Source: Dietzia sp. ANT_WB102
Lineage (GTDB): Bacteria > Actinomycetota > Actinomycetes > Mycobacteriales > Mycobacteriaceae
NCBI RefSeq assembly: GCF_008369165.1
Contig: NZ_VOBA01000001.1
Span: 868,001 to 932,000 of the forward strand
DNA length: 64,000 nucleotides
Direction: 5' to 3'
The position numbers and the translations under genes were made by a program. Positions within the stretch are counted from its first letter, which is position 1. Each line of letters opens with the position of its first letter. Under the pieces are notes generated by a model. That model was not told where the DNA came from. It saw only the letters and a list, made by a program, of their open reading frames with translations, and searched no databases. Shown here in pieces: positions 62,708 to 64,000 of the stretch.

Positions 62708-63595
62708 ATGTCGGACAATCCCTTCGGTCGGGTCATCACCGCGATGGTGACCCCCATGCACGATGACGGCTCGATCGACTTCGATGGCCTGCAGCGGCTC
62801 GCAGTTCACCTCGCAGACCATGGTCACGACGGACTGCTGGTCAACGGCACGACCGGTGAGTCCGCGACGACCACCGACGATGAGGACTACGACTGTGTGG
62901 CCGCCGTCGTCGAGGCGGTCGGCGATCGCGTGCAGGTCATGGCCGGGTGCGGGACCAACGACACGGAGCACTCAATGCGCGCGGCCCGAGAGATGGTCGC
63001 GCGCGGCGCTGACGCCCTGCTCGTGGTGACCCCGTATTACAACAAGCCCACCCAGCACGGAATCGTCGAGCACTTCCGGATGATCGCCGAGGCCGCGGAC
63101 CGTCCGATCATGGCCTATGACATCCCGGGCCGCACCGGTACCGCTCTGGCGACGGACACGATCCGACGGTTGGGCGAGATTCCCCAGGTGCGGGCCGTCA
63201 AGGACGCCAAGGGCGACCTGTTCGAAGCCAGCCGGCTCATCGCCGAGACCGACCTGCTCTGGTTCTCCGGTGACGACGTGCTCAACCTGGCCTTCCTCGC
63301 CCTCGGTGCCACGGGCATCGTCTCGGTGGTCGGCCATGTCGCCGGCGACGACTACCGCGCGATGATCCAGGCCGTTGACGCCGGGGACCTGCCCCGCGCC
63401 CGCGAGATCCACACCCGTCTCATCCCGGCGGTGGACGCGATCATGCACACCTCGCAGGGGGCCATCCAGGTGAAGGCCGCGCTGAAGCTGGCCGGCCTCA
63501 TCGGCTCGGATCGCCTGCGCATGCCCCTCCTCCAGGGTCCGCCTGAGCATGTGGCCAAGCTGCGAGACGGGCTGGCCGCGTCAGGACTCGGCTGA
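62708..63595 (+). CDS. dapA: DapA-family dihydrodipicolinate synthase
   Basis: 295 aa TIM barrel. GTTGESATT, PYYNKPTQHG, MAYDIPGRTG with the proton-relay Tyr, and AVKDAKGD holding the Schiff-base Lys near 166. All catalytic residues fit DapA (pyruvate plus aspartate semialdehyde, lysine and DAP pathway) rather than a sialate lyase. Start at 62708; TAGTCT 7 nt upstream suggests a leaderless mRNA. Confidence 0.9.
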   Translation: MSDNPFGRVITAMVTPMHDDGSIDFDGLQRLAVHLADHGHDGLLVNGTTGESATTTDDEDYDCVAAVVEAVGDRVQVMAGCGTNDTEHSMRAAREMVARGADALLVVTPYYNKPTQHGIVEHFRMIAEAADRPIMAYDIPGRTGTALATDTIRRLGEIPQVRAVKDAKGDLFEASRLIAETDLLWFSGDDVLNLAFLALGATGIVSVVGHVAGDDYRAMIQAVDAGDLPRAREIHTRLIPAVDAIMHTSQGAIQVKAALKLAGLIGSDRLRMPLLQGPPEHVAKLRDGLAASGLG

Positions 63596-63605
63596 CCCGT
63601 CGCGG

Positions 63606-64000
63606 CTACGCCCGCTGGAACTCGGTCATCTCCGTGCACCGCTCCCACAGCGCGGCGGACACGGACTGGTCGTACGAACGTCGACTGGACGTGGTGACCT
63701 CCGGGTGCCCACGCAGACCTCCGAGACGATCGGGGCCGACGAACTCACCGCCGGCGAGGCCGGGCATCGTCGCAGCGAACAGGACGGACAGCGCCCCCAT
63801 CTCCGGCGTCAGTCCCGCCCACGTCATGGAGTTGCCGAGCTCGAAGAAGCGGTCGGCCAGCGGCTTCCCGCTCTGGCGAATGAGCTCGGTCGCGGTGTAA
63901 CCGGGGTGCGCGGCGAGGGACTTCAGCCCATTGCCGCCCCGGTCGAAGTGGCGCTGCCATTCGTAGGCCAGCATGATGCACGCCAGCTTGGAGTTCGCGT
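63606..64000 (-). CDS. SDR-family oxidoreductase (N-terminus outside window)
   Basis: The visible C-terminal 131 codons begin with NSKLACIMLAYEWQRHF, the active-site Lys of the YxxxK motif. They continue with LKSLAAHPGYTATELIRQ and LFAATMPGLAGGEFVGPDR. This matches retinol-dehydrogenase-like SDR proteins. The Tyr itself and the cofactor site lie past the edge. Stop at 63606. Confidence 0.85.
   Translation of the reverse strand, partial: ANSKLACIMLAYEWQRHFDRGGNGLKSLAAHPGYTATELIRQSGKPLADRFFELGNSMTWAGLTPEMGALSVLFAATMPGLAGGEFVGPDRLGGLRGHPEVTTSSRRSYDQSVSAALWERCTEMTEFQRA

Overview
The window is high-GC actinobacterial DNA. It most resembles Mycobacteriales (Corynebacteriales) of the Dietzia/Gordonia/Rhodococcus type; Dietzia is a guess from overall gene content, not proven. 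The signs are a WhiB-like regulator, two DesA3-type acyl desaturases, a DUF2993 (LmeA-like) protein, a corynebacterial gluABCD glutamate importer, a mycothiol-enzyme-like DinB protein, and a glpD / TetR / FAD-oxidase / lipid-kinase divergon arranged like Rv2249c-Rv2252 of M. tuberculosis. I saw no rRNA, tRNA, prophage, insertion sequence or CRISPR array. The DNA looks like ordinary chromosome with many short operons.

Layout. 1-0.8 kb: a cobalamin riboswitch and the start of a BtuF-like lipoprotein gene. 0.8-8.5 kb: gamma-glutamyltransferase, a CMD protein, an acyl-CoA synthetase, a P450 and an AidB-like acyl-CoA dehydrogenase. 8.5-18.2 kb: secreted and membrane proteins, including a pair of paralogous four-cysteine proteins around a thioesterase, an alpha/beta hydrolase, a lysoplasmalogenase-like protein, a MarR-controlled exporter and a secretory lipase. 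18.2-24.6 kb: a decayed ChaB-like gene, then copper homeostasis (csoR-copZ-copA-TspO-like), a prepilin peptidase, a Cu/Zn superoxide dismutase lipoprotein and an AhpD-like protein. 24.6-28.9 kb: a rhodanese relic, a NiaP-like transporter, a repeat-rich spacer with a palindromic element, and a CMD/ECF41 sigma-factor pair with a recognisable ECF41-type promoter. 29-33.9 kb: thiE-thiM, a luciferase-like oxidoreductase, a desaturase and a thioesterase. 34-42.2 kb: a DEAD-box helicase, a membrane adenylate cyclase-like protein, DUF2993, PfpI, a glycosyltransferase, WhiB and a second desaturase operon. 42.3-45.6 kb: gluABCD. 45.6-56 kb: SDR, VOC, DinB, htpG, a PAP2/macro-domain/PAP2-like operon, aspA and an acetoacetate-decarboxylase-like protein. 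54-59 kb: the glpD divergon and a diacylglycerol kinase. 59-64 kb: a CAP-domain protein, a BCCT transporter, small ORFs, a DapA-family protein and an edge-truncated SDR.

Themes. Lipid metabolism dominates: acyl-CoA synthetase, acyl-CoA dehydrogenase, thioesterases, desaturases, lipase, PAP2 proteins, GlpD and lipid kinase. Metal and redox control is second: B12, copper, superoxide dismutase and three CMD proteins. About ten genes have a -10-like hexamer 6-8 nt before the start codon and no ribosome binding site, so leaderless transcripts look common.

Most unusual items: a two-member family of 66-nt palindromic elements with 44-nt loops; an ECF41 sigma factor with a shortened SnoaL-like domain facing a perfect TGTCACA-N16-CGTC promoter; the paralogous four-cysteine membrane proteins; a ChaB/Rho-N gene whose lesions can be read base by base; a class III cyclase lacking the adenine-specifying lysine; and a 41-codon gene with a near-ideal Shine-Dalgarno and a CRP-like operator.
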